The notes beneath the pieces are model-generated. The model saw only the letters and a program-made list of their open reading frames with translations. It did no database searches and was not told the origin of the DNA. 5,560 bases of DNA from Candidatus Gottesmanbacteria bacterium (GTDB lineage Bacteria > Patescibacteriota > Microgenomatia > JACPZF01): contig JACPZF010000080.1 in NCBI GenBank assembly GCA_016195615.1, positions 1-5,560 on the forward strand. The letters are read 5' to 3'. The translations under genes and the position numbers were made by a program. Within the stretch, counting starts at the first letter, position 1; each line of letters begins with the position of its first letter. Shown one piece after another: positions 1-5,540 of the stretch.

Positions 1-80
1 ATAAGTTGGGTACGCGCTTTCCGGTAATGACTTAAAATTAGTTCCCGTTCCTCACTGGTGATTTGGACAGAATCAACCAC
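1..80 (-). CDS. IS630-like transposase, N-terminal 26 residues (partial, runs off the left edge)
   Basis: Reading leftward from a GTG at 80-78 gives VVDSVQITSEERELILSHYR followed by KARTQL, open to the window edge. The ITSEERELI...HYRKART pattern resembles the N-terminal lead-in to the helix-turn-helix of IS630-family transposases, which catalyse cut-and-paste transposition into TA targets. The catalytic DDE domain would lie outside the window. GTG is chosen because an in-frame TGA lies five codons upstream and no ATG falls between. A possible extended -10 (TGA-TATGCT) sits 6 nt before the GTG, and no Shine-Dalgarno sequence is visible. The gene reads away from the interior of the window, and its first codons are duplicated at the right edge. 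Confidence 0.6.
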   Translation of the reverse strand, partial: MVDSVQITSEERELILSHYRKARTQL

Positions 81-140
81 ATATTCAGCATATCACATCA
101 CGACTTATAGTAGTGGGGAATTTGATTTGAGAGAGGTATA
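1..140 (-). mobile_element. IS630/Tc1-mariner-like insertion sequence, 5' end only
   Basis: This is the tip and start of an insertion sequence whose body continues beyond the left edge. The inner 77 bp (65-141) reappear perfectly, in inverse orientation, at the right edge of the window, and similarity stops abruptly at 141/142. That marks the element boundary. At both junctions the shared sequence begins with C-TA followed by TACCTCTC when read into the element. This fits insertion at a TA dinucleotide, as is usual for IS630/Tc1/mariner elements; the extra C (G141 on the plus strand) is probably a chance match. The first 60 nt of the element are non-coding, then the transposase frame opens outward at position 80. 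Family assignment rests on a 26-residue N-terminus plus the TA junction, so it is probable rather than proven. Confidence 0.7.
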
Positions 141-141
141 G
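65..141 (+). repeat. 77-bp perfect inverted repeat, left copy
   Basis: Positions 65-141 are the exact reverse complement of 5484-5560 with no mismatches. The repeat covers the IS tip, its 60-nt non-coding leader and the first five transposase codons. Interior to the repeat (142 onward against 5483 downward) the sequences are unrelated. On the outer side this copy continues for 64 more bases, while the right copy stops because the window ends. Confidence 0.95.
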
Positions 142-269
142 AAAGTAAGGATTTAGATAAGGCGATGATTTTTGCCAACAAGGCTGGAGCTTACGCCGTT
201 ACCAAACTTGGCGCTTATGACTCTATGCCCACCAGAGAAGAACTGGCCTTCCTAGAAATTATTCCTTAA
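141..269 (+). pseudogene. C-terminal remnant of a PfkB/ribokinase-family carbohydrate kinase, 5' part lost at an IS junction
   Basis: The plus-strand frame in phase with the TAA at 267-269 encodes 42 residues, beginning ESKDLDKAMIFANKAGAYAV and ending REELAFLEIIP. The run FANKAGAYAVTKLGA followed by SMPTREEL matches the closing helix and strand of PfkB-family sugar and nucleoside kinases (consensus like FANAAAALAVTRLGA...MPTREEV). These enzymes phosphorylate sugars or nucleosides with ATP. The catalytic GAGD motif normally lies some 35-45 residues further upstream and is missing, because the frame runs into the IS tip at 140/141. What remains cannot be an active kinase, and its substrate cannot be deduced. 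Its TAA overlaps the stop codon of the convergent membrane-protein gene inside a shared TTAA (266-269). It is not certain whether the rest of the gene lies on the far side of the IS. Confidence 0.7.
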
Positions 270-1960
270 TGCTTATTTTCTTTCCCTAAATTTATGGCCA
301 AAATAAGACGCGCGTTGCCGGGGAAGAGGCGCAAACTGTTTTTGGCAAAAGTAATTGCCTCGTCGATTTTTCCCTGTCTTAATAAAACAAAAGCTAAGTT
401 TTCGTACGCGAGGTAATAGTAGCCATTGGCAATTGAGAGACGATAGTATTTCTCCGCGTTTTCTAAATCTCCCTGATTATCATAGTAGGCTCCCAGATTA
501 TTTGCTGATACCCACCAGGCGGGTAAAAGATTTAGGGATTTGGCAAAATGAATTTTTGCCTCTTCGAACTTTCCTTGACGAAACAATTCCGTTCCTAAAT
601 TGTTTTCCAGATCAAAAGCGCCAGGATTTATTTTAGCGTCGTGGGAATAAAGACTAAAAGGTGATTGCCAGTCGAAGAGTCGAAGATAGGTACGAAAAGA
701 AAGTAACAGTAATAAGCTGATTATTACCAAAGTAAATAGCATTTTAAGTTTTTCGTCATTCTGGCCCCTCGGTCCTGAGCCCCTCGGTCTTGAGCTCGGG
801 GTCGAAGGACTTGTCCAGAATCGATTCTGGAGTCCCCGCCAACTGGCGGGTCCCCAGAATGACGAGGAAATTATCATACCAAGTAACCCGATCATGGGAA
901 AATAAAACCAGCGATCGGCAACTGTCATGTCTAGGGGAATAATATTTAAAACCATTAAAAGTGAACCAAAAAACCACAATGCAAAAAAGACAAAGACTTT
1001 GCTTTTTAATTTAACCGCTAGAAAAAATATTAACGCAATAAAAACTATTAAAAGTATTAAGGGAAAATAAAAGTCCTTAAAAGTTAATTCTGTAACAAGC
1101 CAGTGTTGGCTGATGGCTAAATTTTGAGGATAGAAAAAGTTAGACAGGTAATAAGTAAATTCCTTAGGCAGGGTAATTAATCGTTGAGATAAAGAAGCGT
1201 TCATCATTGGGAAAATTCCCTTCCACGGAAGAGAAAATCCCAGAAAATGAAAACGTAGCCAAACATAAAAGACAGTAGCGGCAATACTGGAAAAGAAAAA
1301 AAATAGGAGAGTTTTTCTCGCCAAAAGAAGACAAAGGATTAGACCAAGCAAAATAACAATTAGACCGGATTCTTTACTAAGTAGAGAAAGAAAAATTAAT
1401 GAGGAAAAGATTAAAATTTGCCAAAAGTGAGTGACGCGCCGAGTATCTAAAAAAAGAATTAAAGATAATGTTGACAGAGTAAAAAAGGTGTAGAGTACTT
1501 CTTGAGTGGCGGCAATATAACCGACCGCTTCGACACCAAGCGGATGAACCAGAAAGACTAAAGAACCAATAAGAGCCAGATTATGAGAAGCCTGGTATTT
1601 GCTAAAACGGAAAAGTTTTTTAAAAAGATAAAAGACCAAAACGGTATTAATCAGGTGGAGAAAAATTTGAAAAAGATGGTAGCCAAAAGAAGAAAGTCCC
1701 CAAATCCGATAATTTATACCATAGGTAATACTCATGAGAGGCTTGTAGTAATTTCCTGTTAAGATTCTTAATCCTCCAGAGTTAAAATTGCCGCCGCTAA
1801 TGGCGTAGGAAATAAAGCTGGAAGTTTTAATTGAGGCATTATTAACAATTAGTTCTTGATCGTCCCAGACGAAAGGATTAAAAAGAGCTTTAGAGTAGAC
1901 GATAAGGCCGAAGGCAAAAATCAAAAGCCAGGGATATTTTTGGAAAGGCCACCTTATCAT
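266..1960 (-). CDS. GT-C/TMTC-like multi-pass membrane glycosyltransferase with C-terminal TPR repeats
   Basis: This 564-residue protein has about eleven hydrophobic segments, roughly at residues 10-28, 95-113, 128-147, 153-171, 179-195, 199-214, 217-236, 296-316, 322-341, 351-365 and 407-424. Three TPR repeats follow at about 447-480, 481-514 and 515-548. Several motifs match the TMTC/DUF1736-like branch of polytopic GT-C enzymes, which move sugar from a lipid-linked donor: FVWDD after the first helix (30-34, probable acidic active-site residues), HPLGVEAVGYIA (139-150), SKESGL (195-200) and ADRWFYFPMIGL (348-359). The TPR tail probably binds a protein partner or acceptor on the outer face of the membrane, but the real substrate is unknown. 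Residues about 366-403 are foreign: a GC-rich palindromic DNA element translated in frame between the last two helices. The ATG at 1960 is supported by a promoter placed immediately upstream and by WDD sitting at the usual distance from the first helix. No Shine-Dalgarno sequence is visible. Confidence 0.8.
   Translation of the reverse strand: MIRWPFQKYPWLLIFAFGLIVYSKALFNPFVWDDQELIVNNASIKTSSFISYAISGGNFNSGGLRILTGNYYKPLMSITYGINYRIWGLSSFGYHLFQIFLHLINTVLVFYLFKKLFRFSKYQASHNLALIGSLVFLVHPLGVEAVGYIAATQEVLYTFFTLSTLSLILFLDTRRVTHFWQILIFSSLIFLSLLSKESGLIVILLGLILCLLLARKTLLFFFFSSIAATVFYVWLRFHFLGFSLPWKGIFPMMNASLSQRLITLPKEFTYYLSNFFYPQNLAISQHWLVTELTFKDFYFPLILLIVFIALIFFLAVKLKSKVFVFFALWFFGSLLMVLNIIPLDMTVADRWFYFPMIGLLGMIISSSFWGPASWRGLQNRFWTSPSTPSSRPRGSGPRGQNDEKLKMLFTLVIISLLLLLSFRTYLRLFDWQSPFSLYSHDAKINPGAFDLENNLGTELFRQGKFEEAKIHFAKSLNLLPAWWVSANNLGAYYDNQGDLENAEKYYRLSIANGYYYLAYENLAFVLLRQGKIDEAITFAKNSLRLFPGNARLILAINLGKENKH
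753..865. repeat. 113-bp palindromic repeat element inserted in frame inside a coding sequence (RPE/REP-like)
   Basis: The outer 12-bp arms TCGTCATTCTGG (753-764) and CCAGAATGACGA (854-865) are perfect inverted repeats. Inside are a 16-bp perfect palindrome, CCAGAATCGATTCTGG (815-830), which repeats the arm motif; a hairpin CCCGCCA-AC-TGGCGGG (835-850); and two near-identical 17-bp direct repeats GCCCCTCGGTCYTGAGC (764-780 and 779-795). The stretch is GC-rich against an AT-rich gene. It supplies residues about 366-403 of the membrane protein, rich in S, P, R, G and W, in the loop between two hydrophobic helices. All three minus-strand frames are open across it except for a TGA at the extreme end of one, and two of the three plus-strand frames are open too. 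This resembles Rickettsia palindromic elements and other dispersed TCATTCTGG-type repeats. Whether it is repeated elsewhere in this genome cannot be seen here. Confidence 0.85.
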
Positions 1961-1967
1961 AAGGGGT

Positions 1968-1996
1968 ATTGTATACCCTTCAAAGTTGAGTTTGAA
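1968..1996 (-). promoter_or_regulatory. Promoter of the GT-C/TPR membrane-protein gene (leaderless)
   Basis: On the minus strand a -35-like TTCAAA (1996-1991) and a -10 TACAAT (1973-1968) are separated by 17 nt. Only 7 nt separate the -10 from the ATG at 1960, so transcription should begin at or next to the start codon. The -10 overlaps a small dyad, GGGTAT-TGT-ATACCC (1964-1978). The -35 matches TTGACA at four of six positions. Confidence 0.55.
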
Positions 1997-1997
1997 G
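1978..1997. promoter_or_regulatory. Dyad CTTCAAA-N6-TTTGAAG holding both divergent -35 elements
   Basis: This is a perfect inverted repeat with 7-bp arms (1978-1984 and 1991-1997) and a 6-bp centre, in the middle of the 53-bp divergent intergenic region. Each arm contains TTCAAA, which lies exactly 17 nt from a good -10 facing outward on its own strand. The symmetry may come only from two overlapping promoters. A dimeric regulator bound here would occlude both. Confidence 0.5.
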
Positions 1998-2007
1998 AGT
2001 ATATAAT
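1979..2007 (+). promoter_or_regulatory. Promoter of rarA (leaderless)
   Basis: A consensus -10 TATAAT lies at 2002-2007 and a -35-like TTCAAA at 1979-1984, with 17-nt spacing. The rarA ATG follows the -10 by only 6 nt. The expected start point, about 7 nt past the -10, therefore falls on the A of the ATG, giving an mRNA without a 5' leader. No Shine-Dalgarno sequence could fit. Confidence 0.7.
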
Positions 2008-2013
2008 CCGACC

Positions 2014-3228
2014 ATGAACATTGCCAACCTAGCAGAACGAATGCGGCCGAAAAATCTTGAAAAATTTTTAGGACAAGAGGATTTGGTTGGCGAAAATAAG
2101 TTAATAAGTAGGATTATTCAAACCAAACAGCCCTTTTCTTTAATCTTCTGGGGGCCTCCGGGAAGCGGTAAAACCACTCTGGCAAAAATCATTGCCAAAA
2201 GCACAGAAGCAGAATTTTTTTCCCTATCAGCAGTGTCAGCGGGTAAAAGCGAATTGACCGAAATTTTAAAAAACGCTAAGGAAAATTTAAAAACGGGAAA
2301 AAGAACAATTCTTTTTATTGACGAAATTCACCGTTGGAATAAAGCCCAACAAGCTTTTCTCTTGCCGCACGTCGAACAGGGCATAATTATTTTAATCGGA
2401 GCCACGACGGAAAATCCCTCTTTTGAAGTCATCAGCCCGCTTCTTTCCCGCTGCCGCGTTTTCGTTTTGGAGCCGCTTTCCCGAGACAACTTGGAAAAAT
2501 TATTAGATCGGGCTTTAACCGACAAAGAAGACGGACTTGGTAAATACCAAAAAACCCTAAGCGAAGAAGGCAAACTCACCTTGCTGCGGCTCTCCGGAGG
2601 AGACGCGAGAATTTTATTAAATGCCTTGGAGATGGCAGTTTTATCCTATCCGCAAAAAATAATTGACGAAAAAATAATAAAGGAAGTCTTCCAGAAAAAA
2701 ACCTACCTCTATGACAAAAAAGCGGAAGAACACTACAACGCTATTAGCGCTTTTATCAAATCTCTCCGCGGCTCCGATCCCAACGCCAGTCTTTATTATA
2801 TGTTAAGAATACTGGAAGTGGGTGAAGATCCCAAATTTATCGCGAGACGCATGATAATTCTAGCAAGCGAAGATATTGGCTTGGCAGATCGTGGTGCGTT
2901 AATTATTGCCAATGCCGGTTTTGAAGCGGTCGAAAAAATCGGCCTGCCGGAAGCCAAACTTATTCTTTGCCATATCGCCATTTATCTGGCCAAAGCACCA
3001 AAGAGCCGGTTGGTAGCCAAGGCTCTAAGCGCTGCCGAAGAAACGGTTTTAAACTTTCCTGACGAGCCGATTCCTCTTCATCTTCGCAACGCGCCGACAA
3101 AACTAATGAAAGAGCTGGGTTTCGCGAAGGATTATCTATGGAGCGAACAATACGTCGGGCCAATAAAACCAGATTTAGGTTTTCTGCCGGAGAGATTAAA
3201 AGACAAAAAATTTGTAGCGGAGAAATAA
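2014..3228 (+). CDS. rarA: RarA (MgsA) replication-associated recombination AAA+ ATPase
   Basis: This 404-residue clamp-loader-like AAA+ ATPase belongs to the RarA/MgsA/WRNIP1 family. Family members act as tetramers on DNA at stalled replication forks, associate with SSB, and influence recombination and polymerase exchange. Visible motifs are the N-terminal LAERMRPKNLEKFLGQEDL (6-24), Walker A GPPGSGKTT (47-55), Walker B ILFIDEIH (99-106), sensor 1 GATTENPSFE (129-138), an arginine finger in SRCR (145-148) and sensor 2 GGDARILLNALE (195-206). The C-terminal MgsA domain follows, with KAEEHYNAISAFIKSLRGSD (236-255) and the near-terminal GFLPERLK (389-396). The length is a little short of the roughly 420-450 usual in other bacteria, but the protein looks complete. 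The ATG at 2014 is right because LAERMRP normally begins within the first dozen residues and the promoter is immediately upstream. It leads an operon with the dehydrogenase gene 1 nt downstream. Confidence 0.95.
   Translation: MNIANLAERMRPKNLEKFLGQEDLVGENKLISRIIQTKQPFSLIFWGPPGSGKTTLAKIIAKSTEAEFFSLSAVSAGKSELTEILKNAKENLKTGKRTILFIDEIHRWNKAQQAFLLPHVEQGIIILIGATTENPSFEVISPLLSRCRVFVLEPLSRDNLEKLLDRALTDKEDGLGKYQKTLSEEGKLTLLRLSGGDARILLNALEMAVLSYPQKIIDEKIIKEVFQKKTYLYDKKAEEHYNAISAFIKSLRGSDPNASLYYMLRILEVGEDPKFIARRMIILASEDIGLADRGALIIANAGFEAVEKIGLPEAKLILCHIAIYLAKAPKSRLVAKALSAAEETVLNFPDEPIPLHLRNAPTKLMKELGFAKDYLWSEQYVGPIKPDLGFLPERLKDKKFVAEK
3219..3222 (+). promoter_or_regulatory. Shine-Dalgarno GGAG for the dehydrogenase gene, inside the 3' end of rarA
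   Basis: GGAG lies 7 nt before the ATG at 3230, within the last codons of rarA. It is the only clear ribosome-binding site in the window and it belongs to the only gene that is internal to an operon. It fixes the start of the downstream gene and suggests translation coupled to rarA. Confidence 0.65.
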
Positions 3229-3229
3229 T

Positions 3230-4057
3230 ATGATCAACCAGAAAGTAGTCTTAATAAGTGGTTCTTCCTCTGGTATTGGTTTTGAAACAGCGCTAAGATT
3301 TGCCCGCAGTGGTTATATAACTTTTGCTTCCATGAGAAATTTAGGAAGCGAGGGTGGAAAGAAATTATTAGAAATTAAAAAGACGGAAAAAATCCCCATT
3401 TTTTTATTACCACTTGATGTAACCAGAAAGGAAAGTGTCAAAAAAGCAATCGAAAATCTAAAAAAGGAAGTTTCAATAATCGATATTCTTATAAATAATG
3501 CCGGCTTCGGTTTTTTAGGGCCGATAGAAGAATTTTCGATTGAAGAAATGAAGATGCAATTTGACACCAATATCTTTGGTACGATGCGACTAACCAAAGA
3601 AGTTGTTCCTATGATGCGTAAGCAAAAAGCGGGACTTATTATTAATTTGAGCTCTATCGCGGGTCTGGTTCCTGTTCCGCTTTATGGAATGTACTCGTCC
3701 TCAAAGTTTGCCCTTGAGGCATTATCTGAGTGTTTACGTTTTGAGCTTTCGCACTTTGGTATTAAAGTAACTTTACTTGAACCAGGGTCTTTTAATACCA
3801 ATTTCTCTCAAAATCGGTATTTACCAAAAATAGACAAGAAGAGTTCGCCATATCAAAACTTAAGCAGTAATTTCTTTCGCGGTTTTAAGGCGGCAAATCC
3901 CAGGGTAGTGGCGGAAAAAATTTTTGCCATCAGCCAGAAACCAAATCCCAAAACTAGATATCTAGTTGGGAGAGACGCGGTAATTTATTACTATTTAAAA
4001 AAGCTCTTGCCGGAAAAAATCTGGGAATGGGGACTACGCCGAATCTATAATTGGTAG
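3230..4057 (+). CDS. Classical short-chain dehydrogenase/reductase (SDR)
   Basis: This is a 275-residue Rossmann-fold oxidoreductase, presumably cytoplasmic. It shows the full classical SDR signature set: cofactor loop SGSSSGIG (10-17), LDVT (62-65), NNAG (89-92), structural N114, catalytic S142, Y155 and K159 in the YSSSK motif, and the EPGSFNTNF segment (184-192). Arg36 after the second strand (SMRN) favours NADP(H) over NAD(H). The 'ITFASMRN' start and the long C-terminal region resemble the retinol dehydrogenase/17-beta-hydroxysteroid dehydrogenase-like group, but SDR substrates cannot be read from sequence. It follows rarA after a single base and uses the GGAG at 3219, so it is almost certainly co-transcribed with rarA. 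No functional link between the two is evident. Its TAG ends 1 nt before the stop of the convergent DedA gene. Confidence 0.9.
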   Translation: MINQKVVLISGSSSGIGFETALRFARSGYITFASMRNLGSEGGKKLLEIKKTEKIPIFLLPLDVTRKESVKKAIENLKKEVSIIDILINNAGFGFLGPIEEFSIEEMKMQFDTNIFGTMRLTKEVVPMMRKQKAGLIINLSSIAGLVPVPLYGMYSSSKFALEALSECLRFELSHFGIKVTLLEPGSFNTNFSQNRYLPKIDKKSSPYQNLSSNFFRGFKAANPRVVAEKIFAISQKPNPKTRYLVGRDAVIYYYLKKLLPEKIWEWGLRRIYNW

Positions 4058-4058
4058 T

Positions 4059-4691
4059 TTAATTTTTTCTTGACAATGATTTTAATATGACCAAAATTTT
4101 TTCCCTTTGTTCTTTGGTTTTTAACATCGCGCGAAGGCCGGGAAAAACCGAGAAAAAAATAATAAGAGCAATAATGGGAAGAAGAAATTTATCAATATCT
4201 GGTATGACGTTGCCCAAGAAATAACCAAGCAGGGGAATTCCAACCGCCCAGAGAAAACCGCCGACAACGTCAAAAGTTAGAAATGTTAAATAAGGCATAT
4301 CGCCAATCCCGGCAACGACAGCTGAAAAAGTGCGAATAATGGGCATGAAACGGGCAATAATAATAGTTTTCCGGCCGTGTTTTTCATAAAAGTTTTTAGC
4401 CCTCGCTAAATGTTCTTTATGAAAAAGAAGTGAGTCCTCTTTACGAAAAAGCTTCTTGCCGAATTTATGCCCGATAAAATAACCGGTGTTGTCGCCAAGA
4501 ACGGCGGCGGCAAAAAAAGTAGCGAGTAAAATGGCGATGTTTAGATATCCCTGGGAAGCGAGAATCCCAGCGGTAAAAAGCAAACTGTCGCCGGGGAGAA
4601 AAAAGCCGACTAAAAGACCGGTTTCGGCAAAGATAATGGCAAATAATCCAAGATAGCCGCCGGTTTTAATCAGAGTTTCTAGATCAAACAT
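4059..4691 (-). CDS. DedA/VTT-family inner-membrane protein
   Basis: This 210-residue polytopic membrane protein is of the usual DedA length. The VTT (SNARE-associated) domain is recognisable by a conserved acidic residue in AETGLLVG (22-29), FLPGDSLLFTAG (31-42), a GDNTGYFIG re-entrant segment (66-74), the basic motif ARFMPIIRTFSAVVAG (113-128), and GGFLW (144-148). DedA proteins are linked to lipid-carrier recycling (undecaprenyl phosphate or phosphatidylethanolamine translocation), membrane-potential maintenance and stress or peptide resistance. E23, D35, R114 and R120 correspond to the functionally important charged residues of the family, and helices continue to about 183. The ATG at 4691 has a TATAAT only 8 nt upstream and no Shine-Dalgarno sequence. 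It is divergent from the peptidase-like gene (36-bp gap) and convergent with the SDR gene (1-bp gap). The specific lipid substrate is unknown. Confidence 0.9.
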   Translation of the reverse strand: MFDLETLIKTGGYLGLFAIIFAETGLLVGFFLPGDSLLFTAGILASQGYLNIAILLATFFAAAVLGDNTGYFIGHKFGKKLFRKEDSLLFHKEHLARAKNFYEKHGRKTIIIARFMPIIRTFSAVVAGIGDMPYLTFLTFDVVGGFLWAVGIPLLGYFLGNVIPDIDKFLLPIIALIIFFSVFPGLRAMLKTKEQREKILVILKSLSRKN

Positions 4692-4699
4692 AAGAGTTG

Positions 4700-4705
4700 A
4701 TTATA
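4700..4705 (-). promoter_or_regulatory. -10 element (TATAAT) of the DedA gene
   Basis: A consensus TATAAT reads on the minus strand 8 nt ahead of the ATG at 4691, again implying a transcript with almost no leader. No good -35 is visible at 16-18 nt spacing (only AGATTT or TAGATT). On the plus strand a weak TACAAA (4713-4718), 9 nt before the ATG at 4728, could serve the opposite gene; I did not call it separately. Confidence 0.5.
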
Positions 4706-4727
4706 GAGAAAATACAAAAAGAAATCT

Positions 4728-5540
4728 ATGACTATTGAAAATAATTGTTTCACGAAAAAAGTACTACTCGACAACCCGGAATTTCTGACAACTAAAGGCC
4801 GTTTTGATGTCGAGGCGTATTACAGGCAGTTACTGCCGCAACTAAAGGATCTTTGCGAGATTCAAAGAACACCGGTTAAGTATTCCGACGGAAGGGAGCA
4901 TGGTTTAGTAAGAATTGCGTCGCGAGGGATAAAAGAAGGCTCAAAAGTTGACATTCTAACCTCACTTTTTCATGCCAATGAACTTCATGCGTTATTTCTT
5001 TGGCTTACATACGGCAGAGAAATTTTCGACTATGCTAAAACAAAAGGCGTACACATTATCGCTTATCCCATCGTAAACGAGGCCGGTTTGGCCGCTCTTG
5101 CCCTAGATAATCCTCATCAGATTTACAGCGGCGCCGCCCTTTATGATGATAAGCAAAGAAATGGCTGTTTTGTCTATTATCAACTTACTGATGGTCGAAT
5201 TGTTGACGATTTAGGCGCAAATTTGGAATACAAAAGATGGTTTTTGGCCACACAAAATGCAAAAGTAGTATTACCAGCGGAAACTTTGGCTATGATCGAC
5301 GCTATTGATTATGATTTTTCTTTAAGAGCGAATATTCTTTGTTATGGCGACAACCACGGTGAGATCAATGATCCCGTATATATTTTTAGAGTTACTCCCA
5401 AATCTCGTCCCGATAAACCAGTGCCCTATAGGTACCCAGGTTTTTATTTTTATGAAAAAAACGATTCCGTCATATATGCACCACTATACCTCTCTCAAAT
5501 CAAATTCCCCACTACTATAAGTCGTGATGTGATATGCTGA
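4728..5540 (+). CDS. Probable M14-like zinc carboxypeptidase homologue, interrupted by an IS after residue 252
   Basis: The ORF encodes 270 residues, but only 1-252 are native. Residues 253-270 and the TGA are read from the IS end that begins at 5484/5485. HANE (82-85), in the setting DILTSLFHANELHALFLWL, looks like the HxxE zinc site of M14 metallocarboxypeptidases. YPIVNEAGLAAL (113-124) resembles the family's P-x-x-NPDG segment, and H210 in GDNHGE, 128 residues after H82, fits the third zinc ligand. The catalytic glutamate normally lies about 70-75 residues past that histidine and is therefore missing, so the product should be inactive. There is no signal peptide. The substrate could be a C-terminal residue, a muropeptide or an amidated or esterified side chain. 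The family call rests on sparse motifs and is tentative. The ATG at 4728 has no Shine-Dalgarno sequence. Confidence 0.55.
   Translation: MTIENNCFTKKVLLDNPEFLTTKGRFDVEAYYRQLLPQLKDLCEIQRTPVKYSDGREHGLVRIASRGIKEGSKVDILTSLFHANELHALFLWLTYGREIFDYAKTKGVHIIAYPIVNEAGLAALALDNPHQIYSGAALYDDKQRNGCFVYYQLTDGRIVDDLGANLEYKRWFLATQNAKVVLPAETLAMIDAIDYDFSLRANILCYGDNHGEINDPVYIFRVTPKSRPDKPVPYRYPGFYFYEKNDSVIYAPLYLSQIKFPTTISRDVIC

Noticed and set aside
355..636. Plus-strand 93-codon open frame
   Set aside because: It lies wholly antisense to the TPR-coding part of the membrane-protein gene, has no recognisable motif and no start signals.
835..850. GC-rich hairpin CCCGCCA-AC-TGGCGGG as an intrinsic terminator
   Set aside because: It is inside a coding sequence, is not followed by a T-run on either strand, and is better explained as part of the palindromic element.
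756..977. Minus-strand 73-codon open frame
   Set aside because: It is a shadow in another frame of the membrane-protein gene, kept open by the palindromic element, which is open in nearly all frames. Its C-terminal half is just the repeat translated in a second frame.
2328..3163. Three minus-strand open frames antisense to rarA
   Set aside because: They overlap a strongly conserved AAA+ coding sequence and have low-complexity, unrecognisable products.
3313..3597. Minus-strand open frame antisense to the SDR gene
   Set aside because: It is a shadow of a well-supported gene with no motif and no independent start signal.
4050..4075. T-rich stretch between the SDR and DedA stops as a bidirectional terminator
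   Set aside because: A TTTTTT run is present but there is no stable stem before it on the plus strand.
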